Shown: positions 43,801 to 52,298, numbered from the stretch's first letter. The stretch is 64,000 nt of DNA from Arthrobacter zhaoxinii (GCF_025244925.1 NZ_CP104275.1:1550001-1614000); one strand, 5' to 3'. Translations and numbers: made by a program. Notes: generated by a model not told the origin, from the letters alone.

Positions 43801-46280
43801 AAACCGAGACCTTTGACTACGACCCGTCCGGCCGTCTGGTCCTGCGCGCGGCCCCCGGCAACGGTAATGCCCGGTACGGATACGACAGAGCCGGCCGGCT
43901 GAGTTTTTCCCAGGACTCCTGGTACGGCACCCGGCGCTTCAAGTACAACGTAGCCGGGGAACTGGTCGAAACGATCAACGGCGTGGGCGGGCGGACCCGG
44001 TTCGAGTACGACGTCCGAGGCCGGCTGATCCGGATCACCGACCCGCTCGGCGGAGTCACCACCCGCACCTACACCGCAACCGACAAAGTTGATTCGGTCA
44101 GTGACCCGCTCGGCCGGGTCACCACGGCCACCTATGATCCGGCGGGCCGGCAGCTCTCGCAGACGGATCCCGACGGAAACACCACCACCTGGACCTATGA
44201 CGCGGCAGGCCGGGAGACGAGCACCTCCTATAACGGGAAGCTGCTCTCCTCGGTGGACCGTGACCGGCAGAACCGCCGCGTAGTCATCACCGATTTCACC
44301 GGGGACGACGGGCTGGCGGTTGAGCATGAACTTGGCTTCAACCGCCGTCATCAGTTGGTATCCCGGACCCGTGGCGGGCAGGGGATGTCCTGGGAGTACG
44401 ACGCGGATGGAAACCGCACCGGGTTCACCGACGCGACCGGGACCACCACCGCCTATCAGTGGGACGCCGCCGGCCGGGTGACGACGGTCCGCAACGCCGT
44501 GCTGGGCGAGGCGGTGTTCATTCATGACGCGTCCGGGCGGCTGGCTGCCGTCACGGCGGGGGATTTGGTCCAGGAATGGGTCTACCGGAACGGGTACCTG
44601 GCCGAGCACAGCCGGACCAACCGTGCAGCTGGCGACGGTCCGGATATCACCTTGATTGGACGGGATGATGATGGCCGGATCACCGGCCTGACCCGGGCGG
44701 GCGCGGTAACCCGGTATGGGTATGACGGTGCCGGGCAGATGGTCGCGGCTGCGACCACGCCTTTGGGTGCGTCGGATGCTGCCGCTACCGTTCGGGCGCA
44801 GGTCTCGGAGTGGGAGTACGACGCCGGCGGCCGCCTGGTCCGCGAACACACCCCGGCTGGGCCCCGCACTTATGCCTATGACATGGCCGGGCAGTTGGTC
44901 TCCGTCATGGAGACGGACGGGTCCCGGACGGAGTACGTCTACGACGGTCTCGGGCGGCGGTCCCGGCTGATCGGTGCCGACGGATCCTGGACCGAATACG
45001 CCTGGGGCGACACCGGGTACCTGCAGGGCACGGTCGAGCGGACTCCGGACGGGGCAGAGACTTCCCGGCATAACTTGTGGGTGGATGCCCTGGGCGACCT
45101 GGCGTCGGTTGACGGCTGCCCAGTGTGGTGGGACACGGCGAGCCCGATCCCCACGCTGGCTGGCATCGGGGACGAGCAGGTGTTGTCCCTGCCCGGCGGT
45201 GTCACTGGCATTGGCGAGGCCTGGACCGCGCCGGGGTGGCGGGCCGCCCGGCCCACAGATGAAACCGATCCGTGGGCAGTACTGGGGGCGTCGGTCATCC
45301 CCGAACCCGGTGCGGTATCCGGGGTGTCGGGTGGTTTACCGGCCGGGATCGGTCTGACCGGTAACGGCGGCCTGGATGTTGCGGGTCTGGAGTGGATGGG
45401 AGCCCGGGCGTATGACCCGGCAGCCCGTGGTTTCCTCTCCACCGACCCGCTGGCACCGGTCCTGGGTGCAGGCTGGGACGGCAACCCCTACGCGTATGCA
45501 GGCAATAACCCGCTGAACGCCAGTGACCCCACCGGCCTGCGTCCGTTGACGGATGAGGACCTGAAGGCCTACGACGCGGCCAACCGTGGCGCGTTGGCTG
45601 CTACCGGTGATTGGTTTGCGGATAACTGGGAATACGTTGTCGGCGGTGCGGCGATTCTGGGCGGGGTCGCATTGATGTTCGTGCCCGGCGGCCAGGGCTT
45701 CGGTGCAGCATTGATCATGTTCGGTGCCGACGTGGTGATCCAGAAGGCCACCACGGGTGAGGTGAACTGGCTTCTGGCCGGTCTCAACCTGGTAGGTTTC
45801 GGTGCCGGCGCGATTGCAGCCAGAATCATTCGCAACCCCGTGGTGCGTGAGGCCGTGAAAGACGGGGTCGAATGGGCGGTTGACGAGCTCGGAGAGCAGA
45901 TTGTCGGACCGGATCCAGAAGTTGTTCCAAATCCCTCGCCAACTAAAAAGTTGGGCGAACTTGACCCCGTGCCGGACGGGGTGGTGTACCTCCGGACGGA
46001 CGATCTCGGGGGCGTGAAGCCATACATTGGGCAGGCAAAGAGCCCGGAGAGGTTCAAAATACGAAAAACCGAACATCGCAGGGCATTCCCCGACGCAACA
46101 TTTCGGTACCGTCCATTGGGCTACGCGGAACCGGGGATTGAGCTGGATAGACTGGAGGAGTTCCATATCCGCGAATGGGGTGGGCCCACAAATAAGGGGA
46201 ACCCAGATAGCGGGATTTCTAATAAAAGGCACCAAATGAATGATAAGAGATATCAGGAAGCTGGAGGCGATCCGCGGTGA
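40836..46280 (+). CDS. RHS/YD-repeat polymorphic toxin with GIY-YIG (Tox-URI-like) C-terminal nuclease
   Basis: 1,814 residues. N-terminal alpha-helical WXG/LXG-like delivery domain (about 1-130), Pro/Gly linker, a DUF6531-like PVNTATGNF segment near 295-315, then about 35 YD repeats forming the RHS shell. The core ends with GARAYDPAARGF and YAYAGNNPLNASDPTG, after which RHS toxins are cleaved. A hydrophobic pretoxin region follows (VVGGAAILGGVALMFVPGG), then the toxin (1716-1814). Its GIY-YIG-like pieces are VVYLRTD, KPYIGQ, Arg in RKTEHRR, Glu in LDRLEEFHIREWGG and Asn in NKRHQMN. ATG 40836 follows TGGGGGG. The GTG of the first immunity gene overlaps its stop. Confidence 0.9.
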   Translation: MSDSETFVEVPLLPEDSRGRFVYSVAEGLKSAFEDAASRLDGQAGSRASYVSTGKQEFNGQFANKFQDNAGVAAADARNLAEALRTVAKYAGQMIDAGHDEDDRRRENNEWVYRHNNRSMLEEIGDWIWGEGKRPNEDRGPAPTFEPATAVPGDRDTPPPGSGGYGGGTSSARPENLHSFAVGSRGLDGELTAVPGTLEGHLSSFASLCTWGTIEASGVMRAYHEYLTANENDARWAVTVADAFAAAGAETDVSTVSDAALAAALAAAGVDATRDALKIDPPTAAGAIPTTGYANDPVNTATGNFIEPETDLGFPGTASNLVLTRMYNSLASGLQTPGVFGPGWASVLDQHLVLSDEGCRWVLADGRAVDFPREGEAWERAVGENYWLTREPAAAPAFAGLASVPEGSTDLLVVRDNQGAWWAYTLAGVWLGAGSGPGRTVSVHREDTDDDGAGRVTRLSHVRGRFLDIDYVNGLAAVVRASDGRRVEYGYDDAGRLVSVTTETGTRTYRWNEAGLIDAVYSAVGVLEAENTYDEQGRVILQVTQHGRRTRFAYLPGRVTAVSDEDGTRSNSWIADPKGRLVGVLDSHDQRQSMAYDRHGNLVSLTERDGSVTVHAYDERGRRTRTVTPEGADLTYGWDEQDRITTLVTETGSVVTYEYSDELTRDPSVILDPLGGRTELSWQNGLLTRVTDPAGVTVEFDYDGSGDLVATRNAVGDTARILRDAAGRPTAAVSPSGAQTRFSYNTAGLLVRREEADGATWSFEYDAAGRLTASVVPDGGRTTLEYAVNGELVRTIDPLGRATERVFDELGNVTATVLPDGARWGFTHDTLSRLTGITDPAGHDWIREYDKIGNLTAVVDPTGVRTEAATDRGAGTATVADAFSAATYSFDEYGRPVRVEGADGSAELVTYDAAGNPVELIDGEGGLTILGRDVSGKIISVTSPSGAVTRYEYDLCGRPWKTIDPLGAVTELLYDADQRLTARILPTGETETFDYDPSGRLVLRAAPGNGNARYGYDRAGRLSFSQDSWYGTRRFKYNVAGELVETINGVGGRTRFEYDVRGRLIRITDPLGGVTTRTYTATDKVDSVSDPLGRVTTATYDPAGRQLSQTDPDGNTTTWTYDAAGRETSTSYNGKLLSSVDRDRQNRRVVITDFTGDDGLAVEHELGFNRRHQLVSRTRGGQGMSWEYDADGNRTGFTDATGTTTAYQWDAAGRVTTVRNAVLGEAVFIHDASGRLAAVTAGDLVQEWVYRNGYLAEHSRTNRAAGDGPDITLIGRDDDGRITGLTRAGAVTRYGYDGAGQMVAAATTPLGASDAAATVRAQVSEWEYDAGGRLVREHTPAGPRTYAYDMAGQLVSVMETDGSRTEYVYDGLGRRSRLIGADGSWTEYAWGDTGYLQGTVERTPDGAETSRHNLWVDALGDLASVDGCPVWWDTASPIPTLAGIGDEQVLSLPGGVTGIGEAWTAPGWRAARPTDETDPWAVLGASVIPEPGAVSGVSGGLPAGIGLTGNGGLDVAGLEWMGARAYDPAARGFLSTDPLAPVLGAGWDGNPYAYAGNNPLNASDPTGLRPLTDEDLKAYDAANRGALAATGDWFADNWEYVVGGAAILGGVALMFVPGGQGFGAALIMFGADVVIQKATTGEVNWLLAGLNLVGFGAGAIAARIIRNPVVREAVKDGVEWAVDELGEQIVGPDPEVVPNPSPTKKLGELDPVPDGVVYLRTDDLGGVKPYIGQAKSPERFKIRKTEHRRAFPDATFRYRPLGYAEPGIELDRLEEFHIREWGGPTNKGNPDSGISNKRHQMNDKRYQEAGGDPR

Positions 46281-46795
46281 GTAGGCAAAAGTGGCCTTCT
46301 TTGAAAGATGGTGACGTCTTCAAGATCCCACTGGGTGACGGCAGGGCGGCCGTTGGTCAGATTGTATCTGAGCATTTGTCTGAGTATTACGTGGTTATCT
46401 TCGATTTTGTGGCCCCCGAGGAAGAAGTGCCTTCGCGGGTCACGGAGGCACTAGAGTCTGAGCCGCTCTTTTCTGGACTTTCCCTGGATGCTCTGTTCCG
46501 CCCAGGGCGATGGCAGGTACTGGAGAACAGGCCAGTGGACGGCCGGAATTTTCTTCCGGCGTATCGGATCGTTATTGGCGGTCCCGGCAACGTCATGGCC
46601 GAGAATTTCCGGGCCACCCGGAGACGACCTGCCACGGACTTGGAGAAAGAGATACTGCCTTACCGGGACACATTTTCCGCAGCGATTTTTGAGCGGGCGA
46701 TGCGAGCCCATGTCGGGTTGGAGCCCTGGCGAGATGTTTTCGATGAACTCCGAGTGGGGAGACACGTCAAGAGTGCGGACCTTTTCGACGACTGA
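46277..46795 (+). CDS. Imm26-like immunity protein, copy 1 (cognate)
   Basis: 172 residues. Starts KWPSLKDGDVFKIPLGDGRA, the Imm26 pattern of a G-D-x-F and basic strand, then FDFVAPEEEVPS, RWQVLENRPVDGRNFLPAY and a C-terminal DELRVGRHVKSADLFDD. GTG 46277 overlaps the toxin stop (GTGA), so toxin and antidote are co-translated; it should neutralise the GIY-YIG domain in the cytoplasm. First of seven paralogs. Confidence 0.75.
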   Translation: MSRQKWPSLKDGDVFKIPLGDGRAAVGQIVSEHLSEYYVVIFDFVAPEEEVPSRVTEALESEPLFSGLSLDALFRPGRWQVLENRPVDGRNFLPAYRIVIGGPGNVMAENFRATRRRPATDLEKEILPYRDTFSAAIFERAMRAHVGLEPWRDVFDELRVGRHVKSADLFDD

Positions 46796-46910
46796 AAACC
46801 GGGCTTACATGGTGCGACACAGGAAGCCCTGTGACAGGGCTGGAAGCTGATGCGTGCCGGTGCCGTGCCCGGTCCGCGTAACGCTTCCGGTCAGGGGTGG
46901 GGCGCACGGC

Positions 46911-46935
46911 ATCAGGAAGCTGGAGGCTATCCACG
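46911..46935. repeat. Toxin-tail remnant before immunity copy 2
   Basis: ATCAGGAAGCTGGAGGCTAT is nearly the sequence that encodes the toxin's last residues (YQEAGGDPR) at 46250-46277. It sits directly before the immunity start, with no toxin body in front of it. Confidence 0.75.
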
Positions 46936-47457
46936 ATGAATAAGCAAAAGTGGCCTTCCTTGAAAGATGGAGACGTCTTTAAGGTCCCTCTGGGCGACGG
47001 CAGGGCCGCTGTTGGCCAGGTTGTTTCCAAGTACTTGTCTGCCACGTATTACGTACTGATTTTCGATTTCATCGCAGCGGAGGAAGAGGTGCCGTCCTTG
47101 GTCTCGGAGGCGCTCAAGTCTGAGCCTCTCTTTGCCGGGCTCACCTTTGATGCATTGTTTCGCCCTGGGCGCTGGCAGGTACTCGAAAACAGACCGGCGG
47201 ACGGTCGGAAGTACCTTCCGGCCTATAAGGTCGGGTGGCATGTGCCGGGACAGTACGTGGTCGAGGACTTCCGTGCCACACGGAGGCGACCTGCCACAGA
47301 CTTGGAAAGGGAGATCCTGCCTCACAGGAAGACACGCTCGCCCGCAATTTTTGACGACGCTATCCGGGCTCACGCTGGGTTGGAGCCGTGGCTCGAGTAC
47401 TACGATGAGCTTCGGCCATGGACTATCGTCACCAGTGCGGAGCTCTTCGACGACTGA
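46936..47457 (+). CDS. Imm26-like immunity protein, copy 2
   Basis: 173 residues, closely related to copy 1 and slightly longer by insertion (YLSATYYVLIFDF). Same landmarks: GDVFKVPLGDGRA, RWQVLENRPADGRKYLPAY, DFRATRRRPATDLE and the TSAELFDD end. ATG 46936 replaces the GTG of other copies. It was probably once immunity to a now-lost toxin variant and may give cross-protection. Confidence 0.75.
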   Translation: MNKQKWPSLKDGDVFKVPLGDGRAAVGQVVSKYLSATYYVLIFDFIAAEEEVPSLVSEALKSEPLFAGLTFDALFRPGRWQVLENRPADGRKYLPAYKVGWHVPGQYVVEDFRATRRRPATDLEREILPHRKTRSPAIFDDAIRAHAGLEPWLEYYDELRPWTIVTSAELFDD

Positions 47458-47638
47458 AATCCGGGCGCGTGGTTCGGCCCCGGAAGAGTTGAGACAGGGC
47501 TACGGCCCGGCTCGTGCCGGTGCCGTGCTCGGTGCGCCTATCGCTTTCGGTCAGCTGATGGGGGCGAGCCCGGTTCGCTGGACAGGTTTCTCTTTCTATC
47601 CCAGCCTCGTCGTGGATGCCGGGAAGGACTAATGCGAG

Positions 47639-47665
47639 ATATCAGGAAGCTGAAGGCGATCCACA
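47639..47665. repeat. Toxin-tail remnant before immunity copy 3
   Basis: ATATCAGGAAGCTGAAGGCG matches the toxin 3' end with few changes and abuts the GTG of copy 3. It is preceded by a segment (47580-47610) repeated before copy 4. Confidence 0.75.
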
Positions 47666-48181
47666 GTGAATAAAAAGTGGCCTTCTTTGAAGGACGGTGA
47701 CGTCTTCAAGATCCCACTGGGCGACGGCAGGGCGGCCGTTGGCCAAGTTGTTTCCAAGTACTTGTCTGTGTACTACGTGGTTATTTTCGATTTTGTGGCT
47801 CCGGAGGAACAGGTCCCTTCACGGGTCACGGAGGCACTTGGTTCTGAACCTCTTTTTGCTGGACTTTCTCGCGATGCCCTGTTCCGCCCAGAGCGATGGC
47901 AGGTGCTCGAGAACAGGCCGGTGGACAGTCGGAAGTTCCTTCCGGCCTATAAGGTCGGGTGGCGCGTCCCGGGACAGTACGTGGTCGAGGATTTCTGGGG
48001 CACCCGGAGACGCCCTGCCACGGATCTGGAGGAACAAATTCTTCCCTTCAGGGCAACAAACTCCGCTGCGATTTTCGAGGATGCTATCCGCGCGCATGTT
48101 GGGCTGGAGCCTTGGGATGAGTTCTATGACGAGCTCCGAGTGGGGAAGTTTGTCAAGAGCGCGGACCTTTTCGACGACTGA
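47666..48181 (+). CDS. Imm26-like immunity protein, copy 3
   Basis: 171 residues, one residue shorter at the N-terminus (NKKWPSLKDGDVFKIPLG). Conserved FDFVAPEEQVPSRVTEAL and DELRVGKFVKSADLFDD, closest to copy 1 by eye. GTG start. Spacing between copies 2, 3 and 4 is about 730 bp, which points to tandem amplification of gene plus intergenic block. Confidence 0.75.
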   Translation: MNKKWPSLKDGDVFKIPLGDGRAAVGQVVSKYLSVYYVVIFDFVAPEEQVPSRVTEALGSEPLFAGLSRDALFRPERWQVLENRPVDSRKFLPAYKVGWRVPGQYVVEDFWGTRRRPATDLEEQILPFRATNSAAIFEDAIRAHVGLEPWDEFYDELRVGKFVKSADLFDD

Positions 48182-48366
48182 AAACCGAGCTTACATGGGG
48201 CGGCCCAGGAAGGGTTGTGACAGGTCTGCGGCCCGGCTCGTGCCGGTGCCGTGCCCGGTCCGCGTAACGCCTCCGGTCCACTGGAGGGCCGACCCGGTTC
48301 TCTGGACAGGTTTCTCTTTCTACCCCAGCCTCGTGGCGGCCGCGGAGAAGGACTAATGATGCGATG

Positions 48367-48392
48367 TATCAGGAAGTTGGAGGCGATCCGCG
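48367..48392. repeat. Toxin-tail remnant before immunity copy 4
   Basis: GTATCAGGAAGTTGGAGGCG followed by ATCCGCG matches the toxin 3' terminus and ends at the GTG of copy 4. Confidence 0.75.
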
Positions 48393-48911
48393 GTGAGTAG
48401 GCAAAAGTGGCCTTCTTTGAAAGATGGTGACGTCTTCAAGATCCCTCTGGGCGACGGCAGAGCCGCCGTTGGCCAAGTAGTTTCTTCGTACATAGGTGAG
48501 TATTACGTAATCATCTACGATTTCGTGGCGCCGGAAGAGGAAGTCCCCTCGATGGTCTCGGAGGCGCTTGAATCCAAGCCTCTTTTTGCTGGGTCGTCTC
48601 TCGGTGGGCGGTTTCGCTCGGGGCGATGGAAGGTACTTGGAAACATGCCGGTAGACGGCCGAAAGTTCCTTCCCGCATACAAAATCGGATGGCGCATTCC
48701 AGGAGAATACGTGGTCGAGAATTTTTGGGGCACCCGGAGACGCCGCGCCACGGATCTGGAGGTACAGATCCTTCCTTTCCGGGCGACACATTCCGCTGCG
48801 TTTTTCGAGCACGCGATGCAAGCACATGTAGGGCTGAATGCATGGCACGAAGCGTTCGATGACGTCTTGGTAGGGGATATCGTCACCAGTGCGGACCTCT
48901 TCGACGATTGA
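48393..48911 (+). CDS. Imm26-like immunity protein, copy 4
   Basis: 172 residues, the most diverged of the first four (SSYIGEYYVIIYDFVAPEEE, GGRFRSGRWKVLGNMPVDGR, VGLNAWHEAFDDVLVGDIVT). Start context is identical to copy 1 (GCGGTGAGTAGG). Changes concentrate on the middle and C-terminal parts, which are likely to contact the toxin, as expected for matching a different toxin variant. Confidence 0.75.
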   Translation: MSRQKWPSLKDGDVFKIPLGDGRAAVGQVVSSYIGEYYVIIYDFVAPEEEVPSMVSEALESKPLFAGSSLGGRFRSGRWKVLGNMPVDGRKFLPAYKIGWRIPGEYVVENFWGTRRRRATDLEVQILPFRATHSAAFFEHAMQAHVGLNAWHEAFDDVLVGDIVTSADLFDD

Positions 48912-48975
48912 AACCGTGCGACCCAGGAAGGGTCGTGACAGGGCTACTGGCTGACCCATCCGGGTGAGTTGGGCC

Positions 48976-49019
48976 CACCAGATGAGCGACCGAAGATGCG
49001 AAAATTCAGGAGGAGCCCC
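48976..49019. repeat. Toxin-tail remnant before immunity copy 5
   Basis: Read in frame it gives HQMSDRRCENSGGAP, alignable with the toxin end HQMNDKRYQEAGGDP. A diverged relic of a different toxin's C-terminus. Confidence 0.65.
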
Positions 49020-49545
49020 ATGGTCAAGAATCGAAGAGTTTCAGCGCCGAAAGGCGGCGACATCTTCACGATTCCGTTAGATGATGACCGGGTTGCGCTG
49101 GGGCAAGTTATCTCGTCTTTTCATGCCGCGTATTACATAGTTGTATTCGAATGTACTTCGCTGGCAAATGAAATTCCATTACAGATCCCTGAGGCACTGC
49201 GCTCCAGGCCCTTCCTTGCGGGACTGACCTTTGCTGCCCTCATTCGTCATGGGCACTGGACAGTCGTGGAGAATAGGCCCGTGGACAGTAAAAAGTTTCT
49301 GCCGGCATATAAGACCGGGACCGACAAATTGGGAAACTGTATGATTGAGGACTTCAAAGGGCAAGTGTGGCGACCCGCCACCGCACTGGAGGAAAAACTA
49401 ATACCCTTTAGGGAAATAACCTCACCAATCCGCTTTGAAAAGGCTATGAAAGCCCACATTGGCTTGGAGCCTTGGGATGAATCAATATGAGCGCCTTCGG
49501 ATGGGAGACGTGGTCACCAGTGCGGATCTATTTGGTGATTACTAA
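49020..49545 (+). pseudogene. Imm26-like immunity gene, copy 5, frameshifted near its end
   Basis: Diverged subfamily (VKNRRVSAPKGGDIFTIPLD). It matches copy 7 closely until WDES, where one extra A at 49484-49485 creates a stop (49488-49490). The following codons in the shifted frame still read YERLRMGDVVTSADLFGDY with a stop at 49543-49545, the usual immunity C-terminus. The product would lack about 19 residues; it may be inactive, or this could be a sequencing slip. Confidence 0.75.
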
Positions 49546-49699
49546 GACGGATCCATCTGACAGCTGAGTCGCTTATGGAGAAGTGAACGGCAAGTCAGTG
49601 CTCCATTGGCCGTACCCGCTAGTGCTAGCGACGATCCGCGGGCCGGAAAGCCGGTGTGTCACGCCGCATGGATCCCTCTTGGGCAGTACTCTCCGAGTC

Positions 49700-50098
49700 A
49701 TGACTTACGACATTCTGGCGTTCGATCCGGACAGTGTGACGGACGCGAATTTCCCCGCCTGGTGGGAAGCTCAATCGAGTTGGTCAGAGAGCCACTCTTA
49801 CGATGACGTCTCCGTGGCAACTCCCGCGCTGCGAGCATTTTACAACGAGCTCGTTTCGACTTTCCCTCCGATGAACGGGCCAGACTCTCCGACCAATGAG
49901 GAAATCGAGGAAGATCCCGATTTGGAAGATCGACTTACCGATTACTCGATCGGCACGGCCGTGATCTATGCGGCGTTTGCCTGGAGCCAAGACTCAAAGG
50001 CGCGACCTCTTTTTACCTCGTTGGCTGCAAAGCATGGCGTCGCCGTCGCGTTGGTCAGCGACGGCGACGAGATCCTTCGCCCGCCGACTACTCAATAA
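49700..50098 (+). CDS. Putative immunity-associated hypothetical protein
   Basis: 132 residues, acidic and soluble. YDILAFDPDSV start, paired Trp (FPAWWEAQSSW), NGPDSPTNEEIEEDPD loop and a C-terminal alternating region (GTAVIYAAFAWSQ, VAVALVSDGDEI). Small proteins of this build are frequent in toxin-immunity loci, but I cannot name the family. ATG 49700 begins the conserved part. In the downstream duplicate block its place is taken by two other genes. Confidence 0.6.
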   Translation: MTYDILAFDPDSVTDANFPAWWEAQSSWSESHSYDDVSVATPALRAFYNELVSTFPPMNGPDSPTNEEIEEDPDLEDRLTDYSIGTAVIYAAFAWSQDSKARPLFTSLAAKHGVAVALVSDGDEILRPPTTQ

Positions 50099-50193
50099 GC
50101 CGACAAGGGCACCACGCCGGCACGGAAAGCTCACGGGACAGCCGGCACAGCCGATGGGGTCCCACTACAAGTACTGTGAGCATGGTGCTGCGG

Positions 50194-50850
50194 TCATGAC
50201 CCGACCGAACGCCGGAACGTGACGTGCGTGGTGCCACTCGGTGCTGACTCAGCGGTGACCTGCGAGCCCGCCTCCAGACCGCGCAGGTCATCCCACAGCC
50301 GGACCCCGCGGCCGAGAATGATGGGGGCGATGCCGACGTGAAGGTCATCGACGAGGCCGGCCCGAAGGAAGTCGCGCACGGTCGACGCGCCACCGCCCAC
50401 TCGCACATCCCCGCCCCCGGCGGCCGCGGTGGCCGTATCCAGCGCCTCCTCGGGCGTTGCCGTGAGGAATTGGAAGGTGGTGCCTCCGGCCATCTCGAGC
50501 GGGTGCCGCGGCTCGTGCGTCAGCACAAAGACAGGAACATGGAAGGGCGGATCCTCGCCCCACCATCCGCACCACTCGGGGTCATTGGGGTTCGCATGCA
50601 GCCCGAACATCCCCGCCCCCATGATCTCCGCGCCGACGTCTTCAAAGTAGCGCGCGGCATAGCGGTCATCGACGCCGGTGGTTCCTTCGCCGCTTTCATC
50701 GTGCAGCACCCGCTGACGGAAAGTTCGGGTGGCAGCATACGCGGCGGTGAGGCGCCCCCAGTCGTCACCGAACGGGTTCTCCGGAGTCTGGTCCGTAGTC
50801 GTGGCGAAACCGTCGAGAGAGATATTCAGGTCAACGCGGACACGGCTCAT
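50194..50850 (-). CDS. Dihydrofolate-reductase-like (RibD C-terminal) protein
   Basis: 218 residues of the RibD-C/DHFR-like family (RVDLNISLDGFATT start; GGGDVRVGGGASTVRDFL nucleotide loop; VDDLHVGIAPIILGRGVRLW). These are NADPH-binding reductases of mostly unknown substrate, unlike true folate reductase. Points against the surrounding toxin genes and looks like a passenger. Confidence 0.85.
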   Translation of the reverse strand: MSRVRVDLNISLDGFATTTDQTPENPFGDDWGRLTAAYAATRTFRQRVLHDESGEGTTGVDDRYAARYFEDVGAEIMGAGMFGLHANPNDPEWCGWWGEDPPFHVPVFVLTHEPRHPLEMAGGTTFQFLTATPEEALDTATAAAGGGDVRVGGGASTVRDFLRAGLVDDLHVGIAPIILGRGVRLWDDLRGLEAGSQVTAESAPSGTTHVTFRRSVGS

Positions 50851-50907
50851 AGCTGGCCTCCCTGCGGGTCAGGCGCCTCGCGACGCCCTTCCAGTAATAA
50901 CTAAAAC

Positions 50908-51114
50908 CTAAAGCCCGATGCCGGCACTTTCCAATAGGGCGACGGCGTCCGGCTGGCCTTCGTACATCACCAGGGCATGCCCGGTCCGGCCGTGGGCGTG
51001 CAGCAGCAGCTCACAGGGTTCGCCGACAATCGCCACCGAGACCGGAGCGCGTTTGGCGACATGCCGGGGACCGTCCGGGCGGACCAGCACAATGCCCAGG
51101 GTCCACGCCGCGGT
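50908..51114 (-). pseudogene. 3' fragment of the TIGR03085 gene (duplicate of 53989-54194)
   Basis: About 205 bp are nearly identical to the last codons of the gene at 53989-54633, including the stop. One extra G at about 51100 (CCCAGGGTCC against CCCAGGTCC) breaks the frame. The homology stops at GCGGT (51110-51114), where RHS C-terminal sequence takes over. It marks the junction of a tandem duplication. Confidence 0.85.
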
Positions 51115-51712
51115 GCGGCGATTCTGGGCGGGGTCGCATTGATGTTCGTGCCCGGCGGGCAGGGCTTCGGTGCAGCATTGATCATGTTCGGTGCCGACGT
51201 GGTGATCCAGAAGGCCACCACGGGTGAGGTGAACTGGCTTTTGGCCGGCCTGAACCTGGTGGGTTTCGGTGCCGGCGGGGTTGCATCCAGAATCGTTCGC
51301 AACCCCGTGGTGCGTGAGGCCGTGGAAGACGGGGTCGAGGGCGCTGTTGACGAGCTGGGAGAGCAAGTTCTCGGACAGGAGAGGCTAGGAGGCCTCTCCC
51401 CTGAGCCGGAAGGGATCGTCTATCTGCGCACTGACCCGTCAGGTCAGGTGAAGCCTTACATTGGGCGGTCTGAGTCCGGAGAGGTTTGAGGCGCGAAAAA
51501 CAGAACACAACAGAAGCATTCCCGGGATCACATTTGAATTCGATGAATTGGACCGAGCAGAGCCGGGCGTCGAGTTGGATAGACTGGAGGAGTTTTATAT
51601 CCGCGAATTCGGCGGACCTACAAATAAGCGGAACCCGGATGGCGGACTTTCTAATAAGAGGCACCAAATGAGCGATAAGAGATATCAGGAAGCTGGAGGT
51701 GATCCGCGGTGA
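51110..51712 (+). pseudogene. Orphan RHS C-terminal toxin cassette, frameshifted
   Basis: Copy of the RHS gene's 3' end from VVGGAAILGG to the toxin's end, without the RHS shell or a start codon of its own. The reading frame is good through KPYIGRSES, then a net loss of 2 nt near 51470 shifts it; the rest (PERFEARKTEHNRSIPG, LDRLEEFYIREFGGPTNK, HQMSDKRYQEAGGDPR) is intact. The toxin residues differ from the full-length protein at several positions. A classic displaced orphan module that could recombine back onto the RHS gene. Confidence 0.85.
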
Positions 51713-52234
51713 GTAAGCAAGAGTGGCCTTCTTTGAATGATGGTGACGTCTTCAAGATCCCTCTGGGTGACGGTAGGGCCGCTGTTGGCCAGATTGTTTC
51801 TAAGTACTTGACTAGCTATTACATGGTTTTTTTCGATTTCATCGCAGCGGAGGAAGAGGTGCCGTCGTTGGTCACGGAGGCGCTCGAGTCTGAGCCGCTC
51901 TTTGCCGGGCTGACCCATGATGGATTGTTTCGCCCTGGGCGACCGGCGATGGCAGGTGCTCGAGAACAGGCCGGTGGACGGTCGGAAGTACCTTCCGGCC
52001 TACATCATCGGGGGGCACATCCCGTCACGGTGCAAGGTCGAGGACTTCCGGGGTACCCGGGGACGCCCTGCCACGGACTTGGAGAGGGAGACGCTTCCTC
52101 ACAGGAAGACACGCTCGTCCGCTATTTTTGACGATGCTATCCGGGCTCACGCTGGGTTGGAGCCGTGGATCGAGTACTACGATGGCCTCCGGGTGGGGGA
52201 TGTAGTCACCAGCGCGGAGCTCTTCGGCGACTGA
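51709..52234 (+). pseudogene. Imm26-like immunity gene, copy 6, frameshifted
   Basis: Starts at GTG 51709 overlapping the orphan toxin's stop, exactly like copy 1. A 7-nt insertion (CCGGCGA) in GGGCGA-TGGCAGG near 51941 shifts the frame after LFRPGR; the second part (RWQVLENRPVDGRKYLPAY to TSAELFGD, 51950-52234) is intact in the other frame. Closest to copy 2 by eye. Not expected to make a full protein. Confidence 0.8.
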
Positions 52235-52298
52235 AACCGGGCGACTCAGGAAGGGTCGTGGCAGGGCTACTGCCTGACCCGTCCGGGTGAGTGGGGCC

